Positions 23,190 to 35,128 of a DNA stretch of 64,000 nt are shown in pieces. The number at the start of each line of letters is the position of its first letter. Position 1 is the first letter of the stretch. The notes under the pieces are model-generated. The model did not search any database and was not told where the DNA came from. It worked only from the letters and a program-made list of their open reading frames with translations. The stretch is from contig NW_013654910.1 of NCBI RefSeq assembly GCF_000499385.1, forward strand, positions 2,714-66,713, read 5' to 3'. The DNA comes from Eimeria necatrix. Lineage: Eukaryota > Apicomplexa > Conoidasida > Eucoccidiorida > Eimeriidae. The position numbers were made by a program, and so were the translations under genes.

Positions 23190-26100
23190 TTACGCAATTC
23201 TTCTCACTCTGCGTCGCCTTCCTGCCTTGGCTGCAGTTTCTGTTGTTGCCATTGCTCCTGTCGTTGTTGCTGCTGGCGCTGGAGCTTCTACTGCCGTATC
23301 AGTCGTTTCGCTGATGCTTTCTTCACTGTTGCTTAGCTCTTGCTGCTGCTGCTGCTGTTCATCTTCTTTTGCAGTTGTGCTGCTCGGCTGCTTGAGCGCG
23401 CACAGGGCAAATGCAGCTGAACTATGGCGCACCACCGCCGTCTTCTTTCCCCACAGTTTCTCAACTTCCAGGGCTGGCGGTAGCACGTAGGTCTTAAGCC
23501 CACAGTAGCGATATCCCGCAGAGCAAGCGTTGAAGCCGGCTCGCACCAGCGGCATTAAGGTGTGCAGCTCCAGAGCAAACCCTGCAGCACGAGGCATGGC
23601 TGTTTGCAGTGGGTTGTGAGCTCAATGCAGTACAGTGGCGTGCTGGATAATGAGTTGTGGCATGATGTACTGCGGTGTCAACAAGCATAACGTTTGATAC
23701 ATGTAATGCAGTGTAGAAGTGAGACATCCTGCAAATCAGCTCCTGTTGCAATCCCCAAAAAATGGAAATAGCAAATAGATAATGAAGGCTAACAAGTGGG
23801 CGAAGTAAAATACAGAACACTACAACGGACACGTACCGGCAACATTGGAGCCGTTTGCTCCACAGTCTGCGGCGGCCGTTTTAGCAGGATCAACAGTTTG
23901 GCTGGAGCCCACAACGCCCGCATTGGAGGCCACGAACATATTTTGCAGACCTGCGGAACGAGACCACACAAACTCTGAGTTAGCGCTGAAACCTATGGTC
24001 TTCACTCTGAACGCTAGAACGTAGTGCTTAGGAAGCCTGAAAGAGAAGCATCCCAAACTCTTTGCCGGAACCCCAGCTCTGAGTATATCCATGCTTAATA
24101 GAAGAAACTCAATAGAAAACTGTGCGCCCGTGAGGCTTCCGAAGACAATTACCTGGCAGCTCGCGATCCACACAGGCTGCATAAAACAAATGGTGAGACT
24201 GAGTCTGTTCAGGCACGGACCCCACGTCCTGATAGTGGCATTCCTTAGCACCTGCAGCCCAGCTTCACATCAGGTGAGCTTAGCATTTAACTCGAAAACC
24301 CCTAGCCCACACCCTGAATAGGAGGCTGTACACTGAATATCACTACGGCTATTACTACAGCTAAGCTGGACGTGCTTAATTAGCCTCCCGCTGCCGTAAG
24401 TTTGACTATAATGAGGCATTTTGTGAGGTGTGGAGCCGGTGTTACCTGGAGAGCAGTGAACCACGCTGACGCTGGCTAAGCCTGCTTTGTCATACATGAA
24501 GGTTAGCTGCAGGCCAAACAAAACCTCTTTGCCTTGGCTGCACCCCACGGCAGTCTCAGGCTGCAGCAAACACATCAAACCCAAAATTCTGAATATTCTG
24601 AATCCTATAGTGCGGGCTTCCTAGTTATGGAATAAAACGGAGAAACCGTGCTGAGCGGTGAGCGCTGAATCCCTACAACCAGCTTTTAGTCTGCGGCGCT
24701 GTGCACCCAACATCAAGTACACAAGTTGAACCAGTGTAAAAGAACCACCCGTTTGCTGTAAACGCTAAATGTTAAGGTCTCATATCTTAAGACCCTACAA
24801 AGTACCAAATATGAAGCGTGCATGCAAAGCAAGGAAGGGCATGACATTTTTTCCACTCTAAGCATTCTGCTGGTCTGCTTCCGTTTGGCTGTTCAATTTT
24901 CGCAAGATGCCGTGGCGCGCAACGTTTCAACATTAAGTGTAACAACTGGATTTTCCGCTTCAAAGTAGTTTGTGTCAGTATAGAGTAACAGCAATGACTT
25001 TACTGCACAAACATAGGCTGAGCTTGAGCTGGAAGAAAATATGGCCTGACAGGCTAATTGACGCTTACGAGGGGATCTACAACGCTGTAGGTTTCCAAAG
25101 AGGTAATAGGCTTGTCGCCGCAGACAGCCCAAATTCGCGCTTCGCCACTGGTGGTATTGGTACCTTCGCAACGGTGGCTGCACATAAAGACAGATCCCTA
25201 TCCCTTGCAAGAATGCGCAGATTATCATCTGAATTGAGGGCTCTAGAGTTTACGGTCAAGGGTGTGGAGTCTCTGCACAGCCTACACTGTGCAACAATAA
25301 GGGCATCTGGGATGCTAAAGCCTGCCAAAAGGCGTCCGCCTCCTTTACCTTGAGTCGAGATACCTCAAAATGGGCTGAAGCTGGCGCAAAACTGAGTGAA
25401 AGAAGCGAAACCAAAATTAATCGAAGCAAACACAAGTTAGGAGCAAATTAGCCAAATAATAATGGTCTTACCTGCCATTCTGGCAGCTCTTGATAGCCAA
25501 CGGGGGCCCATTAACATCCATGCTTAGTTGAGCAGCAAACCCGAAGAGGATCTTCTTGCCCTTCGGGCAATCAACGAATCCGGGAGCAGGTCCAGCCCAC
25601 ACAACAACGGAGCTGCTGCGCAGCTGAGGTGTAAAAGAGCACAATACCCATATCCCCAAACCTTGTGTACTCACGCCATTTGCTGCAGCCCCTTACTATT
25701 GCACAGCTAGGCACCTTGAAGTCAGGCACAGCTAAATGCACTCGTATGCTGCCTAGATTCGGAAACTACCTGTGCCAAAGGCCAGCTGGCCACGCTTTAG
25801 CTGAGGGATTTTTGCGCAACGGCTAGACATCGTGTAAATGCTACAAACTGCACTTTTTAAGAGCGAGGTAGCTGTGTTGTACGGACTGCCTAGCTTCCTG
25901 CTCTTACAATCCAATTAGCTGCTTCTGCACTGATGTGGGTTTGCAACGCTGCTATCAAATGGGTATAATTGGGTTCACGCGACAGCAAGCCATCCTGGCA
26001 GCGCAGCTAGCTGTCAGTGCGTACTCACAACGTCTGTGATTGCCTCCGAGGATCCCGTTAGTAGATCGAGATCGTCTTTATTGTACCCGAAGGCCTGAGA

Positions 26101-29100
26101 GTAGAAGGAGCTGGCGCTGCGGTAGGCCGCATGAAGGTGCTCAGGCAAAAGACGAGTGAGTGGCTGCAGTTGGTACTGCACCTGTAAAAATGACAGGAAC
26201 ACAAAAGAAGGTCTAAACAAGTATATATACCTAACGCTGTATGAGCCTGTCTGTGGTTGTGGGCGCATAGAAAAAGCAATGCGTGAGTGCGAGCAGAAAA
26301 TACGATCGAACGCATGCTTTTTCAACTGCGCCGCTTGAGCCGCCAATCAACCCGTGCCTCCAGGCCTCCACTGGTTTTTTCCGAGAAAAGTGTGTAATGC
26401 ATGTCTGTATGCGTGAACGTGTGCGTACATGCGTGCATGTTGCATGCTTTGCTGCTTGCGTGCATGCAAAAATGCATGCGTGCATGCATTTTTGCATGCA
26501 AGCAGGCATCAACGCATAAATGCGTATGCGCATGTATTTCCGCATGCATGTGCACTTTCATTCCCGTACGCACTACGAGCGTTTTCTCATGACTGTCTGC
26601 ATGGATTTGCACAAAGGCATTGCTGGCTTACCGGCATCGGCAGGGCGGCCACAGATTTTTCCCACTGTGAAAGCTCTAGAGGGTTTGAGGGGTCTTTGGG
26701 GGGCCTGCCCCCAACGACAAAAGTCGATGTTGTAACCCCAAACGAATTGCCTGCATCGTTTTGTAAGGAAGCTTTGTTGCTGGATCCGTCAAAACTGTAG
26801 GTGAGCACACACCGTAACAGAGGATATCATACGATTCGTGCACATTCTGCAGTGGTAGAGGTGGCTGTCGTGAGGCGCAGTTCGCTCAATTTCAAAAGCT
26901 GTAGGTCTGAGCCCTTCTTATTCCCATCGCTCACGAAAATAATTTAGAAACGGCAACTTCAGCTAAGCCATTGCCTCTTTTAGTTTTGTTAAGAAGGTCC
27001 TGCGCGTGCTCTTTCAGGACGCGGATCTGCTTTGTTATCTTTCCCCCTGCAGCCATTAAGCAGGAGGAGCAAGCGAGCAGTGACAGCCATAGCTCTGTGA
27101 TGACGGAATAATCTAGATGCTTCTAATTCGGTGAAGCTACAAGCTTGTAGCCTAAGAGGCCATCATCTCCCCACCACATTCAGCACTGGTCTGGCTGGGG
27201 TTTCTAAAAGAAGCAATGTGAAGAGCATTGCAGAGCCGATCCCGACGTGCACCCTTGCGTAGCGTTGCAAGACCCACACACTAAGCCCTTAACAAAACAA
27301 CTGCAACTCTTAACACTGAGCAGTAAGCCCTGGACCACAAAGCCACTAGCTCTTGGCCTTACCGAGCTTAATGTTGGTGGTAACATGTGTACCGAAGTCT
27401 GAGAAGAATTCCATCCACTGCACGATTGAGGCGTCTGTACATCCTGCGGCTTGTGCATTACTTTTGAATATCTGTGGGGTGCATTTGCTGCCTTCTGGTG
27501 TACTCGGGAAACTGCTGGGGAGCTTTTCAACTGCCTTGTTGAAAGCTTCTGTGGTTGTGCTGCAGCAACAGCAGCACAGCAGCGGCAGCAGCAGCAGCCA
27601 CGGTGTCCGCAGGCCCACCAACCCACTTTTTCTGGAGCCACAGTCATAGCCAGTGGTTCAGCAGCAGTTGCTACCCCAGGGGTCAGTAGTCCCACGCCAC
27701 CTTTAGCACCCCTAAAACTCTCCTTTAGCGCTTCCTGTTGCTGCCGCCATCACCGAATTCATAAAAGCGCTACAAACGAAAGCAGGAATGGGTAAGTAAA
27801 GTTGCATTGCTGCAGCTCGAGCTACCTGCTGGCTAGGCCAATGGCTGCGAAGCCTGCCTCATATCTTATGCAGTAGGCCCGCATCATAAATGTTTTGTTC
27901 TGCTTCCGTAGGGACTCGTCGGCTATCTTGCGAAAGTTGAGGCTGCCGCTGAAGGGCAAATAGGGAAGCACTCCGTCCACTTGGGCGTCTGCCGTCAAAT
28001 CCGTCACATAGTCTTTCAGGCTCTCTATCTCCTCTATCTAGGACAACAACAAACCGCAACCAACAAACACACGCTTTTTGATCGACGAAGAAAATGCACC
28101 AGGCTGCGCTGAGGAGAGTCGGAACAAGCAAACGCCGCCGAAATGCCGCATGCTGAAAGTATACGCGCTAACCAATGAGCCCTGAGCTTCTAACTCTATA
28201 AGCTGTGCCTGGGCCGTGGACTCAAATATCACACTCCATGCCCTTGGCGCTGAGCGCGAAATTCTAGATTCTCAATCCAAGAGCCTCACCGTTTCAGCGG
28301 ACTGGCAGGAGACGTAGGGCCGTATATATCCTCCCTTGGGCTGCAGAGTAGTTAGGTCGGCGGAGACTCCCTCTTTGTCGTGACCCCAGTCAAAAGCTAT
28401 CACAGGAGCCCTGAAGCCAGGGTCACCTGGAGTGCGGTCGTCTCCCAGGGGGTTTCCAAAGACCAAGTTGTAGCCAGAGCCCAGGAAACCTGAGAATGGC
28501 AGCAGCTACAGGGGTCCCTTTCTTTGCTCGGGCTGTCTGCTGTGTTACCTCGTAGTTAGTATAATTTCGTACAGCATGTTATCCCTTTGTGCTGCTCTCA
28601 CATGTATTGGCTCATCTGCGCATATATCTGCAGTTGTAGATACAGTTCTATGCACGCGTGGTCATGTGCATTATGCTTGTATGTACATATGCATATATAT
28701 ATATATACATAGATAAGTATGCAAATAAGGGGCGTCTCAGTTTCCTTTTTCTCGAAGAAGCATGTATCCACTGCCCTGTACACTTCAATATAGCTGCTGC
28801 TGCTGCGTCTGCCTAAAAGTGGCTCATCTGCGGCGTGCATATTGCACTGTCTTCCGAGTATGCTTTAGACCCAAGCACAGGCAACCCCATTATCACACTA
28901 TATATAAAGCATGCGGGAACTGCTCAACGCCATCGCAAGATCTGTTGCTGCATTTTGTGCTGCTTGCCGATCCCAGGTATGGTGTCTACTGCTTGAGCGT
29001 ATATGTCTTCGTCGTTCTGTATAGACAGCCGAGGTCGGTGCACGGGGGCTTCTGAGGCAGATTCGACCTTTTTGGAAATCCACGCTGCACAAAAGAAAGA

Positions 29101-29912
29101 CAACATACTGCTTATTTATCATGCACCAAGGAATTCGCGTTTGCCGGTTCGTACGCAGTCACATAGAAACCACAAAGCCCGCAAAGGTATAAGTGAAGCT
29201 AAATGAAAGCACTCAAAACAAGAAAAACAGAATGATGGGGGAAAATTCCTAATCAACCAGGCATACGCATAAGTTAGGGAGGCTCAAGAATGACCTACAT
29301 CTGTCGGTGCCCATATTCTCGAAATCCGTTGTGAGCGTTTGCTCCTTGCGAGTCCCGTACTGCTGCTGAGTGGTCTTCAGCGCAACAACAACTTAACAGC
29401 AAGATCAAAATTATAAACAGAGCGCATGTCTTCTTACCTATCTATCTATTGTTATGTGTGCTGTTGCCTCAATAATAAAGAGGTTAAAATGACAAAAGCC
29501 ATGATGGACCAGTGCATCACTGAAATGCGAAGTGGTGAGAGTTGCGGTGATAACGCAGCGGTGATTATGATAGTTGCACCTAAAATGTAGTGATAATCAC
29601 TCCAAGCATTTGTAGTGAACACATCGTAAACGGATCAGTATATAAGTGCATACATATTCATTAATCTGCAAAAATGCATGTGCATATTTATTTATCTGCA
29701 AAAAAAATGTGTAGATGCATAAAGGATATTCGCACATGCATGCAAAGCATGCGCACTCAGCCGTTAACCTTATACAAGCTCAGTCTCTTGCCCAGTCAGC
29801 GTAAGTGTGTGCAATGCCACTTCAAATTTAACGGTGCACGCCTAGTGTGCCATGGCATAGGTCTCTGCTTGAAACAGAGAACACGTATCTCTCACAAGAC
29901 TGCGTATATACG

Positions 29913-29947
<35 letters not shown>

Positions 29948-32715
29948 GCGTATGTGTATGCATATGTGCACATCCGTCTTTGTAAGTATGTATCTCTGTA
30001 TAAATGCACAAACGTATCATATATATATATGCATATATATATATATATGCATTCAGATGCCCAGATACGAAAATAGAGGAAAAGTCGCCGCCAATACTTT
30101 TGCAAATGCATTCTCGTTTAGATATTTGGATTTGAACGCAAATAAAACAATCATGCATTTGTAGACGCAGCTAAACTTATATATCCTGGGGTATGCCTAT
30201 GTATAGATTTGCAGCTATGTATATACGTATAAATATGCAGCACTATGTATTGCAGTCTTACCCGGTCTGGGCGTTTGCTGGCACTGTACGATTTGCGCGA
30301 GAGTGCTGGTCTGCTCGTGTGTGAGTGCTTCATTATCTCTTCTTCCTCATAACCAATTTGTTTTCTGCTCGGCTCTGAGCTGTAAGTGTCATCCTCGTCG
30401 TCCGAGTCCTCAAAGAAGAAGGATGGCTGGGTAGACAGCTCGTCTACTGGTTCGTTAGTTGTCTTGGTCGCTGTCTCGCTAGCCTGCTCGCCAGTTGGTA
30501 GGCTCTCTCTCTCCCAAGCTCGTTTCTCAGCTGTCTCTGTAGCTGGCTTGCTCGCTGTGTCGGCAGCTGCTTCGCTATCTAAATCGCTAGCTGATTCGCT
30601 TGCAGAGTCATTCCGTGGCGCACTAGCTGCCTCTCTAGCTGCCTCGCTCGCTGGCTCACTGTCTGAGTGGCTAGCCATCTGGCTGGACAGCTCACTACCT
30701 GGCCCTATGTCTGGCTCGCTGGTCAAGTCGCCTGCTGGTTCACTAGCTGGATCAAGTGTGGGCTCTTCATCTACTTCAGAGGCTGCCTCGCTGGCCGGAA
30801 AGCTAGATGCTTCACTAGCGGGGTCGACTGCCGGCTTGCTGGCTAGGTCCCCAGGTAGTTCAGTAGCTGACTCGGAAGTTGGCTCGCTGGCTGGCTCGTC
30901 AGCCGACTCGCTGGCGGGTTCACTAGCTGGCTCGCTGGCTGGTTGACTAGGTGACTCGCTAGCCGTCTCGCTGGGTGGCTCGCTAGTTGGTTCTTTAGCT
31001 GGCTCGCTGGGTGGTTGGCTGAGTGACTCCCAAGCTGACTCGCTGGCTGGCTCGCTGGGTGAGTCGCTAGCTGCCGCGCTGGGAGATTGGCTGGGTAACT
31101 CAGCAGCTAACTCGCTGGGTGGCTCGCCAGTTGGTTTTCCAGCTGGTTCGCTAGTTGGCTCGCTTGCTGATTCGGTCGGTTGTTGACTAGGTGACTCGCC
31201 AGCTGGCTCGCTCGGTGGCTCGCTAGTTGGTTCGCTAGCTGGCTCGCTAGTTGGTTCGCTAGCTGCCTCGCTGGGTGGCTGGCTAGGTGACTCGCCAGCT
31301 GGCTCGCTCGGTGGCTCGCTAGTTGATTCGCTAGGTGGCTCGCTAGTTGGTTCGCTAGCTGGCTCACTGGGTGTTTGGCTAGGCGACTCACTAACTGGCT
31401 CTCTGGGTGGCTCGCTAGTTGGTTCGCTAGCTGGCTCGCTAGTTGGTTCGCTAGCTGGCTCGCTAGTTGGTTCGCCAGCTGGCTCGGTGGGTGTTTGGCT
31501 AGGTGACTCGCTAGTTGATTCGCTAGCTGGCTCGCTAGTTGGTTCGCTAGCTGCCTCGCTGGGTGTTTGGCTAGGCGACTCGCTAACTGGCTCTCTGGGT
31601 GGCTCGCTAGTTGGTTCGCTAGCTGGCTCGCTAGTTGGTTCGCTAGCTGGCTCGCTAGTTGGTTCGCCAGCTGGCTCGGTGGGTGTTTGGCTAGGCGACT
31701 CGCTAGTTGATTCGCTAGCTGGCTCGCTAGTTGGTTCGCTAGCTGCCTCGCTGGGTGTTTTGCTAGGCGACTCGCTGACTGGCTCGCTGGGTGATTCGCT
31801 AGTTGGTTCGCTAGGTGGCTCGCTAGTTGGTTCGCTAGTTGGTTCGCTAGCTGGCTCGCTAGTTTGTTCGCTAGCTGGCTCGCTAGTCGGCTCGCTAGCT
31901 GGTTCGATAGCTGGCTTGCTGGGTGTTTGGCTAGTTGGTTCGCTAGCTAGCTCGGTGGCTGGCTCGCTAGCAGGTTCGCTAGCCGGTTCGCTGGCGTATT
32001 GGCTGTCTGGCTCCCTAGCTGGTTCGCTGGGTGTCTCACTGAATGGTTCGCTGGCGGTTTCGCTGGCTGGCTCGCTAGCTGGCTCCCCAACTAGATCGCT
32101 AGCTGGAAAGTCGACTGATTCGCTAGCTGGATCTTTGTCTTGTTCGCTAGCTGGTCGGCTATCTGGCTGGCTATCTGATTGGCTATCTGGGTGACCTTCT
32201 GGCTGGTCATCTGGCTCATTGGCTGGCTCGTCTGCTGAACTGCTGATGGGGTCACTAGCTGTGTTGTTGGCTAGTTCTTCATCTGTGTGGCTAGTTGGTC
32301 TTCTGCCTCTGTGGATGGCGAGCAGGCCAGCTGGCGGCGTATTTCTGTGGCTAGCTGGGTGGCTAGCTGGGCGAGCTGGCCTTGACCGCTGTCCCTCCAC
32401 GGCCCAGCCGTGCTCCGCTGTCCATCCTTCTGAGTCTCTGGTGGCTCTTTCTACTGATGGGAGGTCTTCTGTGGGCTCTCTCGTGGTTGGGAGGTCCTTG
32501 CTAGGGGTGTCGTGGGCTGGGGGCTCCTGCTGAGGCTCAGGGCCGTTGGGCTGGCGGTCCCCGTGACTCCCTATGGGTGGGTGAAGGCCATGGGCCAGGG
32601 GCTGATGGGAGTTAGTAAGGCGGATCGCGTAGGAAACGGGGACTTGGTGGAGGCAGAAGAGAGCAGCAGCAGCAGTAGCTGCTGCTGCTGCCGCTGCGCG
32701 TCCGAGGGACGGCAT
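23190..32715 (-). CDS. Perforin-like MACPF protein with SEP-repeat N-terminus (15 exons, ~1560 aa)
   Basis: Exons in gene order: 30262-32715, 29299-29374, 28968-29084, 28290-28489, 27826-28037, 27363-27559, 26935-27046, 26632-26794, 26029-26181, 25472-25623, 25069-25177, 24446-24560, 24153-24251, 23837-23950, 23190-23599, all in phase. Apicomplexan PLPs form pores that help parasites leave host cells or cross membranes. A signal peptide (Ala-rich, residues 1-29) is followed by about 700 residues of Ser-Glu-Pro repeats. The MACPF domain (about 885-1230) contains LGSGYNLVFGNPLGD and the signature FGTHVTTNIKLGG. The apicomplexan C-terminal beta domain (about 1230-1470) shows repeating GF-C-GK-LFG, SC-NG-C and W-C units. 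The tail is poly-Gln/Ala and ends RRRRVRRIA. The second intron after the MACPF start (donor at 28967) is GC-AG. Confidence 0.92.
26398..26550. repeat. GCATGC-rich array with a 19-bp hairpin in PLP intron 8
   Basis: Dense TGCATGC and GCATGC words lie inside intron 26182-26631. At 26461-26479 and 26482-26500 two 19-nt arms are exact reverse complements separated by GT. Confidence 0.9.
29916..29946. repeat. (TA)n microsatellite in PLP intron 1
   Basis: An uninterrupted TA run, with shorter TA runs at 30020-30048. The surrounding intron (29375-30261) is AT-rich with many TGCATA words. Confidence 0.95.
30840..32210 (-). repeat. Degenerate coding satellite, SEPx tetrapeptides in PLP
   Basis: On the gene strand the unit is about 12 nt, AGC GAR CCA RCT or CCC, encoding Ser-Glu-Pro-Ala/Thr/Pro. 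Super-units of 24 nt and longer blocks of about 140-200 nt recur (compare 31380-31520 with 31570-31700). The antisense strand is also open (GSLAGSLVG, 31487-32194), which is a by-product of the repeat. Confidence 0.92.
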
Positions 32716-35128
32716 GGGATGGGACAGCAGTGGGCAGCTGGAGAGAAAAGCTACAGCTACCTATACACTTGGCTAACAATGAGTTGTATTTAAAAAAAAC
32801 TGAAAGAAAAGACTGAAAGGGGTTCTCACTTTCAAAGATTTCGTTGCGTTGCTGGTGCTGCAACTGGGAGGATGAGGGACGGTGACCAGCCACTGTGGCT
32901 GCTGGGCATCTCAGTGCCAAAATCTTTCTTATTTGATTCTGATGATAAGACGCTGATAATCTCGGTTTAACTAGCTCAGGTGTAGCTGGGGCCGCTAGCT
33001 GCAGCAGGAGACCCTGGGGCAGCTGTTGTGGGCGGGCTTCGATCACGCCAGTAGGCCCCACAGATCTAGCTGGTGCTTGGCCTCCCCTTAAGCGTAAAGA
33101 GCGGACTTGAGGTCATAGAACATAAAGTGTGGCAACAATTGTGCTTTAATTGATTTTATCAACTCAACGTTTTCTAACACCATGCATAGACGCCGGGAAA
33201 CGGCGCGCTTCCGCGCACTTTCAACTGCGATGGGCTGTCGAGCCCGCGGACCATAGCACTGTAACCACCCTGAAAAGGGTTTTCATGTTCTTTAAAACTC
33301 TTTTCTGAATTAATTAAAATATTTTGCTTGTGTAAATATGCTATTTGACTTTATTTACCTCTAGTTTGGGCATGAATAGGCTCCTGAGTGAAAAGGGGTG
33401 GCCAGTGTAATCTCTAGACAGTGTCCCACACAGGCCGCACAGACCGCCACCCTTTCGTGTGTGTGTGCCGTGTCTAGGTAAATGTTTATTTTTCATTGCC
33501 AGGATGTGTGCCTGAAATTTAAAACAACTTTTTTTGTTCAAAGGGGAATAAAACAGCCAAGCAAACGCATTACCTCATGCGCTGAAGTGCATGAGCTTGA
33601 TACACCGGCACAGTTCCACTTCTGCGTGACGTGGCCATTGCCACTCGCAGTCTGCACAAAACCCGGAGCCCTGGGCACTAAACTCTAAAGACTCCACTGT
33701 AAGTCTTCTTCACTAGATTATGGACAGATTTATAAGATGCGTCGTGAATACTAACTACCGTTTCCGGGCGCCGCGGGCCATCAACCCCTCACATGGTCCA
33801 CTTTACTTAATGTAACCTTTTATGTTGTCTTGCTTAGCCAGACCCTCAGGTCAAACTCACCACTACTTTCTGGTTTAACTAACGCGGCACCAGCAGCAAC
33901 GACAGCTGCGTCAGCAACTTCTACGCGAGGCCATTGCTGCGTACGTGCCATGCTACTGATCATCCGCCTTGCAAAAGTGGTGCTGCAGAGTTTACCTTGA
34001 CTGGATGACCATATGTGCACATATTGTTATTGAACCCTCAACACCAAATCGCAAAATATGTGGTGCCAATTAGGAACCAGCTGCTGCTATCCACAGAGTG
34101 GTACGACAGCGGCCAGCAAAAGTAGAGGACCCAGCAGCGGTTAGTTGGGGCCCCGTCGGTGATTTTCGCTTATTCTCGCGCCTGCCTACTTCACTGCCTC
34201 AATACGAGCTCACCGCAGCAGCAACAGCACCAGCTGCTGCAGCAGCAGTAACGACGAGTGCGTTCCGGCGTGTTGGGGTGGCTGAGGTGTACAAAAGCCG
34301 CAGCCAAGAGCTCTGAAGGTGTAGGCCAAGCTGAAAAGCAGTTGTTTAATACTCGAACATTTTAACCGCAAGTTCGGATTTTTGTTTGAGGCGCACACTG
34401 GCGGCTTGTGGGCCTTTTTACGTGCGTGCTCGCCTACGCTTTCTTGAATATCTATTTTTGCATTTGTATTTCTTGACCGTATCTAGGTGGCATAGGCCAG
34501 CAGCCACAATGAAGGTAGCCCGACCAAAGTGTAAGGGTGAAACTTATTATGAGGGCTAGCCACTGCCATAAGGAATACTTAAAAATAAAATTGACAGTTA
34601 GGAGCAGAGGGCACATGGCCAGCGGAGGCGTAGCTAGCACTTATTCGTTTATCTACTTCAGTTTGCTTGGTCGGCGGTCCCATCTCCCAGATAGCATGCA
34701 AAGGCACAGATGCCACTGCTGCATGCACGCAGGAGGGCCCCACCCGTATTACCTCTCTCTAGGGTTTAGGGTTTAGGGCTTACTACAAGCGCGCCGGGGG
34801 CATTAAAAGCTGCTGGAGCCGCGCTGGCCTCGACACACTCCAGCAGCTGTTGCGAACATGGACTGAAAAGAAGAGCTTCTTACAATATTCCCCTTCGCAA
34901 TAGTAGTCACGCGCAACAAGCATGCAAGCATGCACTGCTGTATATATAAATATATATATATGCCTATTCACCCATGCATGACTCCCTCCGGCAAAACCCT
35001 AAAAACAATACTAGCAATGATGGCGCGAACGCCAATGCACGCAGCAACAAAGTTGCAGCAAGTGCACTTCGTGCGCGTAGCAGCATTCAAGCCTATATAA
35101 ACTGCAAAAAGCGGTAACAGTCAAAAAG
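32716..35128. other. Intergenic region upstream of PLP
   Basis: It separates the PLP start from the stop of the giant membrane protein gene; both are on the minus strand. It holds the PLP promoter/5' UTR and the giant gene's 3' UTR. A short telomere-like block lies at 34759-34779, and small CAG runs at 34215-34250. No convincing gene was seen. It marks the right edge of the repeat-poor segment. Confidence 0.55.

Noticed and set aside
24970..25353. 127-codon plus-strand open frame
   Set aside because: It overlaps PLP exon 11 on the other strand, which fits the repeating Cys pattern of the C-terminal domain and the phase of its neighbours.
31487..32194. Gly-Ser-Leu repeat frame on the plus strand
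   Set aside because: It is the antisense reading of the SEP repeat. The minus strand has the signal peptide and continues into the MACPF domain.
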